Below, in pieces: positions 51,510 through 60,067 of a stretch of DNA of 64,000 nucleotides. Where the stretch lies: positions 620,001 to 684,000 of the forward strand of contig JBOEGS010000002.1 of assembly GCA_050633545.1 (NCBI GenBank), written 5' to 3'. The notes beneath the pieces are model-generated. The model searched no databases. It was not told the DNA's origin and saw only the letters and a program-made list of their open reading frames with translations. Within the stretch, counting starts at the first letter, position 1, and each line of letters starts with the position of its first letter. The stretch comes from Litorivita sp050633545 (GTDB lineage: Bacteria > Pseudomonadota > Alphaproteobacteria > Rhodobacterales > Rhodobacteraceae). The position numbers and the translations under genes were made by a program.

Positions 51510-53849
51510 CTATTCGCCGTAGGGGACCCAAACGGTTTTGACCTCGGTGGCGGCGGCAAGGAATGCGGCGCTGTCGGTTTTGCGCCAGTCGCGGGCATGG
51601 CCGTTGTTGACCCATGTGCGTTTGAGATTGCTCGCCGAGGCGCGCTCGATCTCGGCGCTGATCGGGGCGGAGGAGTAGCTCCAGACCGCGTCGATATTCA
51701 TATGCGCCGCCATGGGCGCGGCCAGATCGCTATGCACGCCCGTGAGGATGTTCACCGTGCCGGAGGGCACATCGGATGTGTCCAGCACTTGGTAGAAATC
51801 GGTGGCCAGAAGCGGCGCGATTTGCGAGGCGACAAGCAGCACGCGGTTGCCCATCGCCAAGGCGGGCGCCATGACCGAAATCAGCCCCAAGAGCGGCGCC
51901 TCGTCGGGGCAAAATGCGCCGATGACCCCCACGGGTTCTCTCATCGCCAGCGCCGCGCCGCGCATCGGAACGCCGCTGATGCGACCCTCGTATTTATCGG
52001 CCCATGCGCCATAGGTGAACAGACGCTCGATGCTGGCCTCGACCTCGGATTTGCCGGATTTCCCGCCGATGCTGGCATCGATACGGGCGGCAAATTCATC
52101 CGCGCGCGCCGACAGGTTCTCGCCGATATAATAGAGAATTTGCGCCCGCAAATGCGCCGAGGATTTGCCCCAGCCTGCCGCGCTTTGGGCGGCTTCGACC
52201 GCGTTGCGGATGTCTTTGCGGCTGGCAATCGGGACATGGCCGAGCAGGGCGCCTGATTTGCCAAAGACCGGCGCGCTATAGCCGCTGTCGGGGCGGGTTT
52301 GTTTGCCGCCGATATAGAGCTTTGGCGTGCGATCAAGATGCGCCTCTTGCGTGGCGTCGCCGGCTTGGGGAAGCAGGGGTTTGAGCATTTTGGCCTTGGC
52401 TTTGGGCCGCGTATAGGCGGCCAATCCGGCCCATCCACCCTCGCGGCCAAAGCCGCTTTCACGCAGCCCGCCAAAACCGGCGGCAGCGTCGAACATATTG
52501 CTGCCGTTGATCCAGACCACGCCCGCGGCCAGTTTCGGCGCGATGTCGAGCGCAAGGTTGATGTTCTCGCTCCAGACCGTGGCGGCAAGGCCATAGCGGG
52601 TGTTATTGGCCATTTCCACCGCCTCACTCGGGGTGCGGAAGGTCGAGGAGACCAGCACGGGGCCAAAGATTTCCTCCTGCATGAGCGTATCGGCAGGGGA
52701 CAGACCGGTGATCAGTGTCGGCGGGTAAAAACACCCCGCCTCGGGCATATCGCAAGGCGGCGTGAAATGCGTGCCTGCAGGATGTGCGTTCACCATATCT
52801 TGCACGGTCCTGAGTTGCACCGGATCGGCCAGCGCGCCCATATCGATGCTTTTGTCGAGCGGGTTGCCGAGGCGCAATTTGCCCATCCGTGCCCGCAGTT
52901 TTTCATGGAAACGGTCCGCGATGCCCTCATGCACCAAAAGCCGCGATCCGGCACAGCAGACCTGCCCTTGGTTAAAGAATATCGCATCGACAAGCCCCTC
53001 GACGGCGCTGTCGATATCGGCGTCATCAAAAACGATATAAGGCGATTTCCCGCCCAGTTCGAGCGTCAGCGCCTTGCCCGATCCGGCGGTGGCGCTGCGG
53101 ATCGCGCGGCCCACGGCGGTCGATCCGGTAAAGGCGATCTTGTCGATATCCTCATGTGCGGTGATCATCTCGCCCACCGCGCCGTCACCGGTGACGATAT
53201 TGACGACGCCTTTGGGCAATCCGATCTGGCGGCAGATATCGGCAAACAAAAGCGCGGTTAGCGAGGTATATTCCGCCGGTTTCAAAACCACCGTATTGCC
53301 CATCGCCAGCGCCGGCGCGATCTTCCACGCCAGCATCAAAAGCGGGAAGTTCCACGGGATGATCTGCCCGCAAACGCCAAGCGCCTCGCGGTCCGGCATT
53401 TCGTCATCCATCAGTTGGGCCATGCCCGCGTGGTAATAAAAATGCCGCTGCGCCAAGGGGATATCCACATCGCGCGCCTCGCGGATCGGTTTGCCATTGT
53501 CGAGAGTTTCGAGCACGGCGAACAGGCGGCTGTGTTTTTGCAATTGGCGCGCCAGCGCATAAAGATGGCGCGCACGCCCCGCGCCGCCGAGCTTTTGCCA
53601 TTTGCCTTGGGCGCGGCGGGCGGCCGCGACGGCGGCGTCCACCTCGGTTGCCGTCGCTTGGGTCAGCGTGGCGAGAACCTCGCCCGTGGCGGGATTGCGG
53701 CTTTCGAAATCATTGCGCGCCTCGGTGAAGGCCCCGTCGATGAAATGGCCGAAACGGTCGCCCTGATCGACCAGCCACGCCAAGGCCTCTGCCGGAGATT
53801 CCAGCGCTGTGCCATAATCCATCGTCTCGAAAATTTCTTTTACAGTCAT
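51510..53849 (-). CDS. ALDH16-type two-domain aldehyde dehydrogenase
   Basis: The 779-residue protein has a complete ALDH domain (residues about 20-490) with GQIIPWNFPLLM, FTGSTAVG, E264 in LELGGKSP, and C298 in FFNQGQVCCAGSR. A second partial ALDH-like domain (about 505-779) follows, with PVGVIGAFCPDEAPLLGL and EPVG-type strands but no catalytic cysteine. This arrangement is that of ALDH16, whose bacterial members keep activity. It sits three bases after deoC, so it should oxidise the acetaldehyde that DeoC releases. Confidence 0.92.
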   Translation of the reverse strand: MTVKEIFETMDYGTALESPAEALAWLVDQGDRFGHFIDGAFTEARNDFESRNPATGEVLATLTQATATEVDAAVAAARRAQGKWQKLGGAGRARHLYALARQLQKHSRLFAVLETLDNGKPIREARDVDIPLAQRHFYYHAGMAQLMDDEMPDREALGVCGQIIPWNFPLLMLAWKIAPALAMGNTVVLKPAEYTSLTALLFADICRQIGLPKGVVNIVTGDGAVGEMITAHEDIDKIAFTGSTAVGRAIRSATAGSGKALTLELGGKSPYIVFDDADIDSAVEGLVDAIFFNQGQVCCAGSRLLVHEGIADRFHEKLRARMGKLRLGNPLDKSIDMGALADPVQLRTVQDMVNAHPAGTHFTPPCDMPEAGCFYPPTLITGLSPADTLMQEEIFGPVLVSSTFRTPSEAVEMANNTRYGLAATVWSENINLALDIAPKLAAGVVWINGSNMFDAAAGFGGLRESGFGREGGWAGLAAYTRPKAKAKMLKPLLPQAGDATQEAHLDRTPKLYIGGKQTRPDSGYSAPVFGKSGALLGHVPIASRKDIRNAVEAAQSAAGWGKSSAHLRAQILYYIGENLSARADEFAARIDASIGGKSGKSEVEASIERLFTYGAWADKYEGRISGVPMRGAALAMREPVGVIGAFCPDEAPLLGLISVMAPALAMGNRVLLVASQIAPLLATDFYQVLDTSDVPSGTVNILTGVHSDLAAPMAAHMNIDAVWSYSSAPISAEIERASASNLKRTWVNNGHARDWRKTDSAAFLAAATEVKTVWVPYGE

Positions 53850-53852
53850 AAC

Positions 53853-54875
53853 TTATCCCATCGGATGGCGGTAGGCGGCGGAATAGGCGCCGGTGGTATG
53901 GTGTTCGATCTGGCGCTCGATATCGCCCAAAAGCGACGAGGCCCCGAAACGGAAGAGGTCGGGCGAGAGCCAGCGATCGCCAAGCTCTTCCTTGATCAAC
54001 GACAGATAGACCAAGGCGTCCTTGGCCTTGGAAATGCCGCCAGCGGGTTTGTAACCGATGCGCACGCCCGCGCGCTCATGATAGTCGCGGATCGCGCGGA
54101 TCATCACGAGGCTGACGGGCAGGGTGGCGTTGACGCTTTCCTTGCCGGTGGAGGTCTTGATGAAATCGGCCCCCGCCATCATGCACACCAGCGAGGCGCG
54201 CGCGACATTGCGCAGGCTGCCCAATTCGCCGGTGGCCAGAATCGCCTTCACATGCGCCGCGCCGCAGGCCGCGCGAAAGGCGCGCATTTCATCATAAAGC
54301 GCCTGCCAATTGCCGGTCAGAACGTGGCGGCGCGAGATCACGATATCGATTTCCTTGGCCCCTGCCGCGACGCTGGCCTCGATCTCTTTGACGCGCAAAT
54401 CGAATGGCGACAGGCCCGCCGGAAATCCGGTGGAGACGGCGGCCACGGGAATGTTCGTGCCCGCCAAGGCCTCGACCGCAGGGGCGATCATCTCGTGGTA
54501 GACGCACACCGCGCCGGTGGTCAGCCCCTGCATCTCCAGCGCGGCCAGAAGATCGGGGCGCAGCGGTTGGCGCGCCTTGGCGCAAAGCCGCCGCACCCGA
54601 CCAATCGTATCATCGCCCGACAAAGTCGTCAGGTCGATGCAGGAAACGGCCTTGAGAAGCCATGCGGCTTGGTGGTCTTTTTTGACCGACCGGCGCGTGC
54701 CGATCTGGCCCGCGCGGCGCTCGATGGCCGATGTATTGGCCTGCGCGCGCATCACCCAATCAAGGTCCAGATCCATTCCCGGATTGCGCGGTTCAATGGT
54801 TTGCGGCAACTGCATAAGCGCGCTTGGCGGTTTTGCGGCGCCGCTGCGCTTTGCGGTGTCATTTTGGCTGCTCAT
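53853..54875 (-). CDS. deoC: Deoxyribose-phosphate aldolase
   Basis: The 340-residue protein contains the class I aldolase core: EIDIVISRRHVLTGNW, the Schiff-base lysine in DFIKTSTGKESVNATLP, and GVRIGYKPAGGISKAKDAL. It is longer than the E. coli enzyme by an N-terminal extension of about 80 residues, a type common in Rhodobacterales. It cleaves 2-deoxyribose 5-phosphate to acetaldehyde and glyceraldehyde 3-phosphate. The next gene, three bases away, is ALDH16. Confidence 0.94.
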   Translation of the reverse strand: MSSQNDTAKRSGAAKPPSALMQLPQTIEPRNPGMDLDLDWVMRAQANTSAIERRAGQIGTRRSVKKDHQAAWLLKAVSCIDLTTLSGDDTIGRVRRLCAKARQPLRPDLLAALEMQGLTTGAVCVYHEMIAPAVEALAGTNIPVAAVSTGFPAGLSPFDLRVKEIEASVAAGAKEIDIVISRRHVLTGNWQALYDEMRAFRAACGAAHVKAILATGELGSLRNVARASLVCMMAGADFIKTSTGKESVNATLPVSLVMIRAIRDYHERAGVRIGYKPAGGISKAKDALVYLSLIKEELGDRWLSPDLFRFGASSLLGDIERQIEHHTTGAYSAAYRHPMG

Positions 54876-55103
54876 TATCTGGCCCCATCCTTGTCCGGCT
54901 CTGGCATGTCGGGTCTGTGCGGCGCGGCGCGCGCAAATCGGCTCTGGCCGTATAGCGATAGGGTGTCACGCACCCGCGTTCTTGGCAAGCAGCGGCGGCG
55001 AAACTTGTCCCAAGATTTGCCGGTTCTTGATGCGGGCGTGGGTGGGATTTTGCCTCGCAATTGCGCAATATCGGATCATTTTGGCCGATAGGCGGGCCCT
55101 AGT

Positions 55104-55118
55104 TGCGAATTATTCGCA
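55104..55118. promoter_or_regulatory. Perfect palindrome upstream of troA (operator candidate 1)
   Basis: TGCGAATTATTCGCA is a perfect 15-bp inverted repeat (arms TGCGAAT / ATTCGCA). It lies just before the TTGACG -35 box at 55125-55130. It resembles the Mur/Fur-type boxes of Alphaproteobacteria; the assignment is by similarity in memory. Confidence 0.6.
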
Positions 55119-55133
55119 TTATTGTTGACGCAG

Positions 55134-55150
55134 ATGAGAATCGTTCTCAT
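55134..55150. promoter_or_regulatory. Perfect palindrome over the troA promoter (operator candidate 2)
   Basis: ATGAGAATCGTTCTCAT has arms ATGAGAA / TTCTCAT with a TCG spacer. It covers the spacer and the -10 region (ATATAA near 55149) of a promoter whose -35 is TTGACG at 55125-55130. A bound repressor would block RNA polymerase. The start codon of troA follows at 55160. Confidence 0.6.
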
Positions 55151-55159
55151 ATAAAGGCC

Positions 55160-56197
55160 ATGACACATAACATTCCGCCCAAATCCGCCGATCTGCCCCT
55201 CTTGCCCGCGCCGAGCCGCCGCAGGGCGCTTGCTTGGCTTGCAGGCGCGGCGGCGGGATTGGGCGCGCCGTCCTCGCTTTGGTCAAAAGAGGCCAGCGGC
55301 GCAGCGCCCTCCGCCGCCCTGTCCGTTGTGGCCACCACGGGGATGATCGCCGATGCCGCGCGCCAGATCGCAGGGCCTTTGGCGCAGGTGCGCGGGCTGA
55401 TGGGATCGGGGGTCGATCCGCATTCCTACCGCCAGACCCGCAGCGATATTGCCGCCATGGTGCGCGCCGATCTGGTGCTTTGGCATGGCCTCTACCTCGA
55501 GGCGCAGATGGAGGAGTTTTTGCTCGATCTGGGGAAGCGCCGCGCCGCCGTTCCCGTGGCCGAAGCCTTGCCGCATGATGTCTTGATGCCCTACGGCGAA
55601 TATGAAAACCGCTTTGATCCGCATGTCTGGATGGCGCCCGAGCTTTGGTCCGAGGTCACCCGCGCGGTCGAGGCCGCCTTGGTCGCGGGGCGGCCCGATC
55701 ACGCACCCCAACTGGCCGAGAACGCGCAGGCCCACCGCGCGCAGATCGCCCAGTTGCACCTTTATGCCCAAGAGGTGATGGCGCAGATCCCCGATGCGGC
55801 GCGGGTGCTTTTGACGGCGCATGACGCCTTTGGCTATTTCGGCCGCGCCTACGGGCTTGAGGTGATCGGCATCCAAGGTATTTCGACGCAAAGCGAGGCC
55901 GGATTGAACCGCATCGGTGAATTGGTCGATATGCTCGTGGCGCGCGGGATCGGGGCGGTTTTTGTCGAAAGCTCGGTGTCGGATCGCAACATTCGCGCGC
56001 TGATCGAGGGCTGCGCCGCGCGCGGGCACCGGCTTGCGATCGGCGGCGAATTGTTCTCCGATGCGATGGGTGTCGAGGGCAGCTATGAGGCGACCTATAT
56101 CGGGATGCTCGACCACAACATCACCACCATCGCCCGCGCCTTGGGCAGCGATGCGCCCGCCCGCGGGATGCAGGGCAAATTGGGGGCGCAGCTATGA
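55160..56197 (+). CDS. troA: Zinc/manganese ABC transporter substrate-binding protein
   Basis: The 345-residue protein matches TroA: TTGMIADAARQIAG, then GVDPHSYRQTRSDIAAM, FDPHVWMAPELW, LLTAHDAFGYFGRAYGLEVIG and GGELFSDAMGVEG. The metal ligands are His of DPHSY, His of DPHVW, Glu or His near VFVESSV, and Asp of LFSDAMG. A twin-arginine-like signal (SRRRALAWLAG at 19-29) precedes the mature part, so it may be exported by Tat. It is the first of four coupled genes, and its start is overlapped with the next gene by ATGA at the end. Confidence 0.92.
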   Translation: MTHNIPPKSADLPLLPAPSRRRALAWLAGAAAGLGAPSSLWSKEASGAAPSAALSVVATTGMIADAARQIAGPLAQVRGLMGSGVDPHSYRQTRSDIAAMVRADLVLWHGLYLEAQMEEFLLDLGKRRAAVPVAEALPHDVLMPYGEYENRFDPHVWMAPELWSEVTRAVEAALVAGRPDHAPQLAENAQAHRAQIAQLHLYAQEVMAQIPDAARVLLTAHDAFGYFGRAYGLEVIGIQGISTQSEAGLNRIGELVDMLVARGIGAVFVESSVSDRNIRALIEGCAARGHRLAIGGELFSDAMGVEGSYEATYIGMLDHNITTIARALGSDAPARGMQGKLGAQL

Positions 56198-57060
56198 GCA
56201 CGGCGGCGCAAACCGCCGAGGCGGGGCTGGCCACCACGGCCTTGGCCATTCGCGGCATGACCGTGTCTTACGGCGAAAAACCGGCGGTTTTCTCGGTCGA
56301 TATGAGCGTGCCGCGCGGCGCCATGATGGCCATTATCGGCCCCAACGGCGCGGGCAAATCCACACTGCTCAAAGCCGCGCTGGGCGTGGTGCCTTCGCTC
56401 TCGGGCGAGGCCTTCGTCTTTGGAAAACCCTTGGAGCAGGTGCGCGCGCGCATCGCCTATGTGCCGCAGCGCGCCTCGGTCGATTGGGATTTTCCCGCGC
56501 GGGTCAGCGATGTCGTGGCCATGGGCCTTTACCGCGAGTTGGGCCTTTTGGGGCGGATGACCGGCGCGCACCGCGCCCGCGCCGCGCAAAGCCTTGAGCG
56601 GGTCGGCATGTCCGATTTTGCCCATCGCCAGATCGGCCAATTGTCCGGCGGGCAGCAACAGCGCGTCTTTCTCGCCCGCGCCTTGGCGCAAGAGGCGGAC
56701 CTTTATTTGCTCGACGAGCCTTTCGCAGGGGTCGATGCGGCGACGGAAAAGGCGATCATTGCGGTTTTGCAATCGCTCAACGCGCAGGGCAAAACCGTGA
56801 TCGCGGTGCATCACGATCTGGCCACGGTGACGGATTATTTCGACCATGTGTTCTTGATCAACAAAACCCGCGTTGCCGAAGGCAAGGTGGCCGAGGCCTT
56901 TACCCCTGAAAACCTGCAACGCACCTATGGCGGGCGGCTCGCCACGGCGCAGCTTGATCCGGCCTCACAGGTCAATGCGCCCGCCGCGCCGCGCAAGGAT
57001 CTGGCGTCGGGGCTTGTGCCGCCTGATGCGGGGCCGGACGGCGCAAGCGGGGCGGGCTGA
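56194..57060 (+). CDS. troB: Metal ABC transporter ATP-binding protein
   Basis: The 288-residue protein has Walker A IIGPNGAGKSTLLK, the signature QLSGGQQQRVFLARAL, Walker B LYLLDEPFAG and H-loop VHHDLATV. It drives the TroCD permeases. A C-terminal tail of about 35 residues extends past the usual end. It starts within the troA stop and troC starts four bases after its stop. Confidence 0.95.
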   Translation: MSTAAQTAEAGLATTALAIRGMTVSYGEKPAVFSVDMSVPRGAMMAIIGPNGAGKSTLLKAALGVVPSLSGEAFVFGKPLEQVRARIAYVPQRASVDWDFPARVSDVVAMGLYRELGLLGRMTGAHRARAAQSLERVGMSDFAHRQIGQLSGGQQQRVFLARALAQEADLYLLDEPFAGVDAATEKAIIAVLQSLNAQGKTVIAVHHDLATVTDYFDHVFLINKTRVAEGKVAEAFTPENLQRTYGGRLATAQLDPASQVNAPAAPRKDLASGLVPPDAGPDGASGAG

Positions 57061-57063
57061 GCG

Positions 57064-58278
57064 ATGGGGGACCTTCTGTCGGCGCTGAGCCTGCAAATGG
57101 GGTATAACGCGACGCTGGTCGCCATCGGCGCGGCGCTTTTGGGTGCGGCGGCGGGGGTGACGGGCACGTTTTTGTTCTTGCGCAAACGCGCGCTTGTCAG
57201 CGATGCAATCAGCCACGCCACCCTGCCCGGAGTCGGGATCGCCTTTATGGTCATGGTGGCGCTTGGCGGCGACGGGCGCTCGCTCGTCGGTTTGATGATC
57301 GGCTCGGCGCTCTCGGCGGTCTTGGGGCTTTTGTGTGTGGGCTGGTTGACGCAGCGCACGCGCCTGTCCGAAGACGCCAGTATCGGTGCGGTTCTGTCGG
57401 TGTTCTTCGGCTTTGGCGTGGTGCTGTTGACCGTGATCCAAACCATGAGCGCGGGGCGTCAAGCGGGATTGGAAAGCTTTCTTTTGGGCGCCACGGCAGG
57501 GATGCTGCGCAGCGAGGCATTGGTGATCGCGGGCGGCGGCACGGTGGCGGTCTTGCTCGTGGCGCTGCTGCGCCGCCCGATGACCTTGGCGGCGTTCGAT
57601 CCCGAATATACGGCGGGCGCGGGATGGCCGCTTGCGCGGATCGATTTTGCCATGATGGCGCTGGTGACGGCGGTGACGGTGGTCGGGCTGAAAATCGTCG
57701 GGCTGATCTTGATCGTTGCGCTGTTGATCATCCCGCCAGTGGCGGCGCGGTTCTGGAGCGCGCGCGCGGGCCATGTCGCCGCGTTGGCAGGCGTGATCGG
57801 CGCGCTGTCGGGGTTTATCGGCGCGGCGATTTCCGCCTCCGCGCCCAGCCTTCCCACAGGGCCGATCATCGTTTTGGTCAGCTCCGCGATCTTTGCGCTG
57901 TCCTTGCTTGTCGCGCCCGAACGCGGGGTTTTGGCCTCGATGCGGCGGCGGCAAAAATTCCACCGCGCCGTGCATCTGCGCCAAGGGTTATTGGCCTTGG
58001 CCCATGCCCAACCCGTTTATGAGCCGCTTACGCAGCGCCTTTTGCGCAAAGAGGGCCTTTTGCGCGCCGATGGTGTGCCGACCCCAGCGGGCGAGGCGGC
58101 CGCTGCCGCGATCCGGCTGGACGAGCGGCGCTGGCAGGTCTTGCGCGCCGATCCGGCATTGGAAAGCGCGGCGGCGCAATATGACGGGTTGACCGATGTG
58201 AGCGCGGTGCTCACCCGCGATCAGATGGCCCAGATCGATACGCGCCTCGGCACGGACCCGTGGGAGGCCACGGCATGA
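57064..58278 (+). CDS. troC: Metal ABC transporter permease with C-terminal winged-helix-like extension
   Basis: The 404-residue protein has eight or nine helices over residues 15-285 (e.g. SDAISHATLPGVGIAFMVMV, the conserved loop, and GLILIVALLIIPPVAARFW). About 115 cytoplasmic residues follow (RRQKFHRAVHLRQGLLALAH, LRKEGLLRADGVPTPAGEAA). That tail resembles the winged helix of DtxR/MntR regulators, which is known from TroC-type permeases. The tail may sense metal or couple transport to regulation. Its stop overlaps the next start. Confidence 0.9.
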   Translation: MGDLLSALSLQMGYNATLVAIGAALLGAAAGVTGTFLFLRKRALVSDAISHATLPGVGIAFMVMVALGGDGRSLVGLMIGSALSAVLGLLCVGWLTQRTRLSEDASIGAVLSVFFGFGVVLLTVIQTMSAGRQAGLESFLLGATAGMLRSEALVIAGGGTVAVLLVALLRRPMTLAAFDPEYTAGAGWPLARIDFAMMALVTAVTVVGLKIVGLILIVALLIIPPVAARFWSARAGHVAALAGVIGALSGFIGAAISASAPSLPTGPIIVLVSSAIFALSLLVAPERGVLASMRRRQKFHRAVHLRQGLLALAHAQPVYEPLTQRLLRKEGLLRADGVPTPAGEAAAAAIRLDERRWQVLRADPALESAAAQYDGLTDVSAVLTRDQMAQIDTRLGTDPWEATA

Positions 58279-59204
58279 GCGGCGCCGAGTTTGTCCCGCT
58301 GTCCCTGACCCCGATGTTGATCGGATGTTTTGCGGCGATGGCCTGCGCCTTGCCGGGGAATTTTCTGGTGCTGCGCCGTCAGGCCTTGATCGGCGATGCG
58401 ATCAGCCATGTGGTCTTGCCCGGGATTGTCGCGGCGTTTTTGCTGACCGGAATGGTGGCGACATGGCCGATGATGCTCGGCGCGGGCGGGGCGGCTTTGG
58501 TTGCGGTGCTCTTGATCGAAGCGGTGCGCCGCATCGGGCAAATCGAACCGGGTGCGGCGATGGGGGTGGTCTTCACCACCATGTTCGCGGGCGGGGTTTT
58601 GCTGCTCGAGCAATCCGATACCTCCTCGGTGCATCTCGATGTGGAACACGCGCTCTACGGCAATCTCGAAAGCCTGATCTGGCTTGATGCTTTCGGTTGG
58701 CACTCGCTTTTGGATCCGCAGGCCCTGCGCGGTTTGCCGCCCGAATTGGGGCGGATGGCGGCGGTTTTGCTCGCCGTGGCGGGGTTTATCGCGCTGTTTT
58801 GGCGGCCCTTGGCGATCTCGAGCTTTGACGAAGGCTTTGCCCGCACGCTGGGCATGCGCACCGGCGCGCTTGGGGCGGCTCTGGTCGCGGTGTCGGCCAT
58901 GGCGGCGGTGGCGGCCTTTGATGCGGTCGGCTCGATCATCGTCATTGCGATGTTCATTTGCCCGCCCGCCGCCGCGCGGATGATGACCAACCGATTGGGC
59001 CGGCAAGTCGCGTGGAGCATGGTCTTTGCAATTCTTTCGGCGCTGCTCGGCTATGTGCTTGCGGGCTATGGGCCGCTCTGGCTGGGCTATGACAATGCGG
59101 TCAGCGCGGCGGGAATGATTGCCGTTGCCTCGGGGGTGATCCTCGCGCTTGCGGCGCTCTTCGGCCCGCATAGACGGCGCAGCGGCGCGGGCGCGGGCAC
59201 ATAA
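58275..59204 (+). CDS. troD: Metal ABC transporter permease
   Basis: The 309-residue protein has eight or nine helices and the family loop (LIGDAISHVVLPGIVAAFLL) as well as FICPPAAARMMTNRLG near the end. It forms the channel with TroC. It starts at the ATG within the troC stop and ends 16 bases before the convergent DgoK-like gene. Confidence 0.92.
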   Translation: MSGAEFVPLSLTPMLIGCFAAMACALPGNFLVLRRQALIGDAISHVVLPGIVAAFLLTGMVATWPMMLGAGGAALVAVLLIEAVRRIGQIEPGAAMGVVFTTMFAGGVLLLEQSDTSSVHLDVEHALYGNLESLIWLDAFGWHSLLDPQALRGLPPELGRMAAVLLAVAGFIALFWRPLAISSFDEGFARTLGMRTGALGAALVAVSAMAAVAAFDAVGSIIVIAMFICPPAAARMMTNRLGRQVAWSMVFAILSALLGYVLAGYGPLWLGYDNAVSAAGMIAVASGVILALAALFGPHRRRSGAGAGT

Positions 59205-59220
59205 TCCACGCGCTGCAGGC

Positions 59221-60000
59221 TCAGCCGCCGAGCAGCTCGCGCAGGGCAACAAACCCGTTTTGCGCCATGGCGTCAGGGTCGGTTTGCGTGACGCTCAACC
59301 CCTGAGCCGCCAGAGCCGCCCGATAGGCACTTGCCGCCTCCTTGGGGGCGATCAGCGCCAAGTTCTGACCCAGCCAGTAAGGCTTGCTGGCGCTGAGTTC
59401 CGCGCCCAATAGATGCCCCGCAATGGCCCCGCCGTCGCCTGTCAGATCGGCGCTCGACAGATGCCCGGCGAGGGCTTCGGGGCGCGACTGGCTGCGCGTC
59501 AGGGCCTGTAGATCGGGCGCCTCGCTGCCCAAGGGCGCGCCAAGGTTCGCCGCCAGCATCGGGGTAAGAAAGCTGCTCATGCTGACCGCCTCGCCTGCGC
59601 TCAGATGCACCCAATGGCTGCGCCCGTCGCAAAGCGCCACCACCACGCCGTCCCATTCAGGGTTGAGCGCCAGAAATCCGGCGATTTGCAGCCGCACAGA
59701 CGGCGGCAGGATCGCGGCGGGGCTGTCTTGTTGCAAAGCGCCAAGCGCCGCGTTTTGCGCCAAACCTGCCGGATCGGGCAGGATCGCACAGGGCAGGGGC
59801 GCAAGATCATGCGCGCCGTCATCCACCAATATGGCTGGCGCCCCGCGCGCGGCGCCAAGGGCCTCCAGCAGCGCATCAAGATCAGGAGCCGCCGCGCGGG
59901 CGGTGCAGCTGCGCGCGGCGAAACGCCATCCGCTCAGCGTGCCGTTTGTGTGGCGCAAAAGGCCGATCCAGTCGGCAGAGGGGGAGGCAGGGCGTTGCAT
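59221..60000 (-). CDS. Degenerate 2-dehydro-3-deoxygalactonokinase-like (DgoK) protein
   Basis: The 259-residue protein aligns with DgoK over its length: QIAGFLALNPEWDGVVVALCD, then SHWVHLSAGEAVSMSSFLTP and HLLGAELSASKPYW. But key motifs are altered: the usual GEE segment reads PPSV, and the family GTHTKW reads DGRSHW. The N-terminal ATP-binding lobe is also shortened. I therefore suspect loss of the kinase activity. It is convergent with troD. Confidence 0.7.
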   Translation of the reverse strand: MQRPASPSADWIGLLRHTNGTLSGWRFAARSCTARAAAPDLDALLEALGAARGAPAILVDDGAHDLAPLPCAILPDPAGLAQNAALGALQQDSPAAILPPSVRLQIAGFLALNPEWDGVVVALCDGRSHWVHLSAGEAVSMSSFLTPMLAANLGAPLGSEAPDLQALTRSQSRPEALAGHLSSADLTGDGGAIAGHLLGAELSASKPYWLGQNLALIAPKEAASAYRAALAAQGLSVTQTDPDAMAQNGFVALRELLGG

Positions 60001-60018
60001 GGGGCACAGCTAGCCGCG

Positions 60019-60050
60019 CCGCGCCGCAAGATCAATAGGGCGCGGCGCGG
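60019..60050 (-). terminator. Hairpin between SulP stop and DgoK-like start
   Basis: CCGCGCCGC pairs perfectly with GCGGCGCGG around a 14-base loop. There is no T-run, so it may be an mRNA-end hairpin rather than a terminator. Confidence 0.35.
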
Positions 60051-60067
60051 TCGGGTCGGGCGCGCGC

